A stretch of DNA of 64,000 nucleotides from Yersinia entomophaga. Its GTDB lineage: Bacteria > Pseudomonadota > Gammaproteobacteria > Enterobacterales > Enterobacteriaceae. Below are positions 62,966-64,000 of the stretch, one piece after another. The stretch spans positions 3,173,602 through 3,237,601 of the forward strand of contig NZ_CP010029.1 of NCBI RefSeq assembly GCF_001656035.1. Direction: 5' to 3'. The notes beneath the pieces were generated by a model. It did no database searches and had not been told where the DNA came from. It saw only the letters and a list, made by a program, of their open reading frames with translations. Positions within the stretch are counted from its first letter, which is position 1, and every line of letters starts with the position of its first letter. The translations under genes were made by a program, and so were the position numbers.

Positions 62966-64000
62966 ATGGCAGAGAAGACAGAGAAGCCTACTGACAAAAA
63001 GATCCGCGATTCGGCGAAAAAAGGGCAGAGCTTTAAAGGAAAGGATCTGGTTGCTGCAGCGGTTTTAGTTTGTGGTTCCCTGGCAATTAGTGGGTTCTCG
63101 AGTCTTGAGAATATAGGTGAATTGCTACAAAAGGTACTACTATCGCCAAAAGAGATTAACATACCTGCCTATCTAGATGAGTTGTATCGAATTTTTCTCT
63201 ATGCCGTAGTGCCTGTTTTGTTATTCTGTTTATTGCCTGGGGTTTTACTTTCTTTATTACAAAGTCGTTTCAGGCTGGCAACAGAGGCGTTAAAAATAAA
63301 CTTCTCGCACCTTAATCCAATCTCTGGGATGAAAAAGATATTTGGCATAAGGCCATTAAAAGAATTAGTTAAGGCAATTTTATATTTGTTGTCTTTCTCT
63401 ACATCAATTTATATATTCATCATGGTATGGAAACGAGATGTATTTATGCTTTATCAGTCTCAGCTAAGTGAAATGATAGAGCAATGGTCATGGCTGTGCG
63501 TTGTTTTTATTTTTTTATTTCTCTCGTCATCATTAATATTGTTGCTTCTGGATACTTTGGCTGAGATTTATCTGTTTATTAAGGATTTAAGAATGGAGAA
63601 GCAAGAAGTTAAAAAGGAATATAAAGAAAGTGAAGGAGATCCAATTATAAAACATGCGCGAAAAACAATACATATGGATATTCTGTCAGAGGAAACAAAG
63701 CATAGTATAAAAAGCTCTCAACTCGTGATGGCTAATCCAACACATATTGCATTAGGTATTTATTTCGATCCAGAAGTCGCAGATTTCCCTGTTGTAATAG
63801 TTAAAGCAAAGAATGCAGAAGCGCTCGCGGTTATCGCTTTTGCCGAATCGGAAGGTATTCCTGTTGTAAGAGATATTATTTTAGCACGCAGAATCTACCG
63901 TAATAGTAATATTTTTAGTTTTGTCCGAGACAATGACATGCTGGATGTAATTAATATTATTATTTGGCTAAAAAGAATAGAATTAGAGAAGATGGGTATA
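62966..64000 (+). CDS. sctU: T3SS export switch protein SctU (SpaS/Spa40-like), partial
   Basis: 345 residues are visible, cut by the window end; SpaS has 356, so about ten are missing. The start MAEKTEKPTDKKIRDSAKKGQ is typical. Four membrane helices fall in about residues 28-210, and the autocleavage motif NPTH is at residues 257-260 within 'VMANPTHIALG'. Self-cleavage after Asn257 permits the switch in substrate class. Confidence 0.96.
   Translation, partial: MAEKTEKPTDKKIRDSAKKGQSFKGKDLVAAAVLVCGSLAISGFSSLENIGELLQKVLLSPKEINIPAYLDELYRIFLYAVVPVLLFCLLPGVLLSLLQSRFRLATEALKINFSHLNPISGMKKIFGIRPLKELVKAILYLLSFSTSIYIFIMVWKRDVFMLYQSQLSEMIEQWSWLCVVFIFLFLSSSLILLLLDTLAEIYLFIKDLRMEKQEVKKEYKESEGDPIIKHARKTIHMDILSEETKHSIKSSQLVMANPTHIALGIYFDPEVADFPVVIVKAKNAEALAVIAFAESEGIPVVRDIILARRIYRNSNIFSFVRDNDMLDVINIIIWLKRIELEKMGI

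Overview
The window is enterobacterial chromosome. The gene order (yadS-btuF-mtnN | dgt-degP; rlmD-relA-mazG-pyrG-eno; queE, queD, cysJIH, iap, cysG-cysDNC; ftsB-ispD-ispF-truD-surE-pcm-nlpD-rpoS-mutS) and the protein sequences fit Yersiniaceae. A Yersinia species is my best guess, partly because cysG sits with cysDNC; this is inference from order and recalled homologues, not a database match. About 44 kb is ordinary housekeeping core. The two ends carry type III secretion (T3SS) genes that are visibly more AT-rich than the core.

Left end (1-1391): a lone 329-residue protein with a perfect Shine-Dalgarno. Its first ~65 residues closely resemble the N-termini of the Salmonella effectors SopD and SopD2, including the W-D-K-I version of the WEK(I/M) translocation motif. 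It is probably a T3SS effector encoded far from the apparatus.

Core (1392-44635): vitamin B12 uptake, methylthioadenosine nucleosidase, dGTPase, DegP, the BarA sensor kinase, RlmD, RelA, MazG, CTP synthase, enolase, periplasmic Cu/Zn superoxide dismutase, queuosine genes, the full sulfate-assimilation set, an smvR-smvA-like efflux pair, cell division and isoprenoid genes, the surE-pcm-nlpD-rpoS cluster and mutS. Two decayed genes lie in it: a sulfide:quinone reductase-like flavoprotein (17932-19121) and a HicB-like antitoxin (25984-26378).

Right end (45210-64000, continuing past the window): a T3SS of the Inv-Mxi-Spa (SPI-1/Mxi-Spa/Ysa) family beside mutS, where Salmonella carries SPI-1. One arm runs leftward: sctD, sctF, sctI, sctJ, sctK, sctL, an OrgC/MxiL-like gene, a lytic transglycosylase, then a ToxR-type membrane regulator and a YscW-type lipoprotein (likely the secretin pilotin). 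The other runs rightward in the Salmonella inv-spa order: an AraC-type regulator (InvF/MxiE-like), sctC, sctW, sctV, an InvB-like chaperone, sctN, sctO, sctP, sctQ, sctR, sctS, sctT and sctU, the last cut by the window edge. Translocators and most effectors are not in view.

The most striking observation is that the AraC-type regulator is split by a run of ten G. With nine G the protein is continuous (260 residues) with its DNA-binding domain; with ten it ends at 150 residues without it. Shigella mxiE, the positional equivalent, is known to need transcriptional slippage on a homopolymer to make active MxiE. Here the run may be a slippage switch, a phase-variable on/off tract, a recent mutation or a sequencing error.
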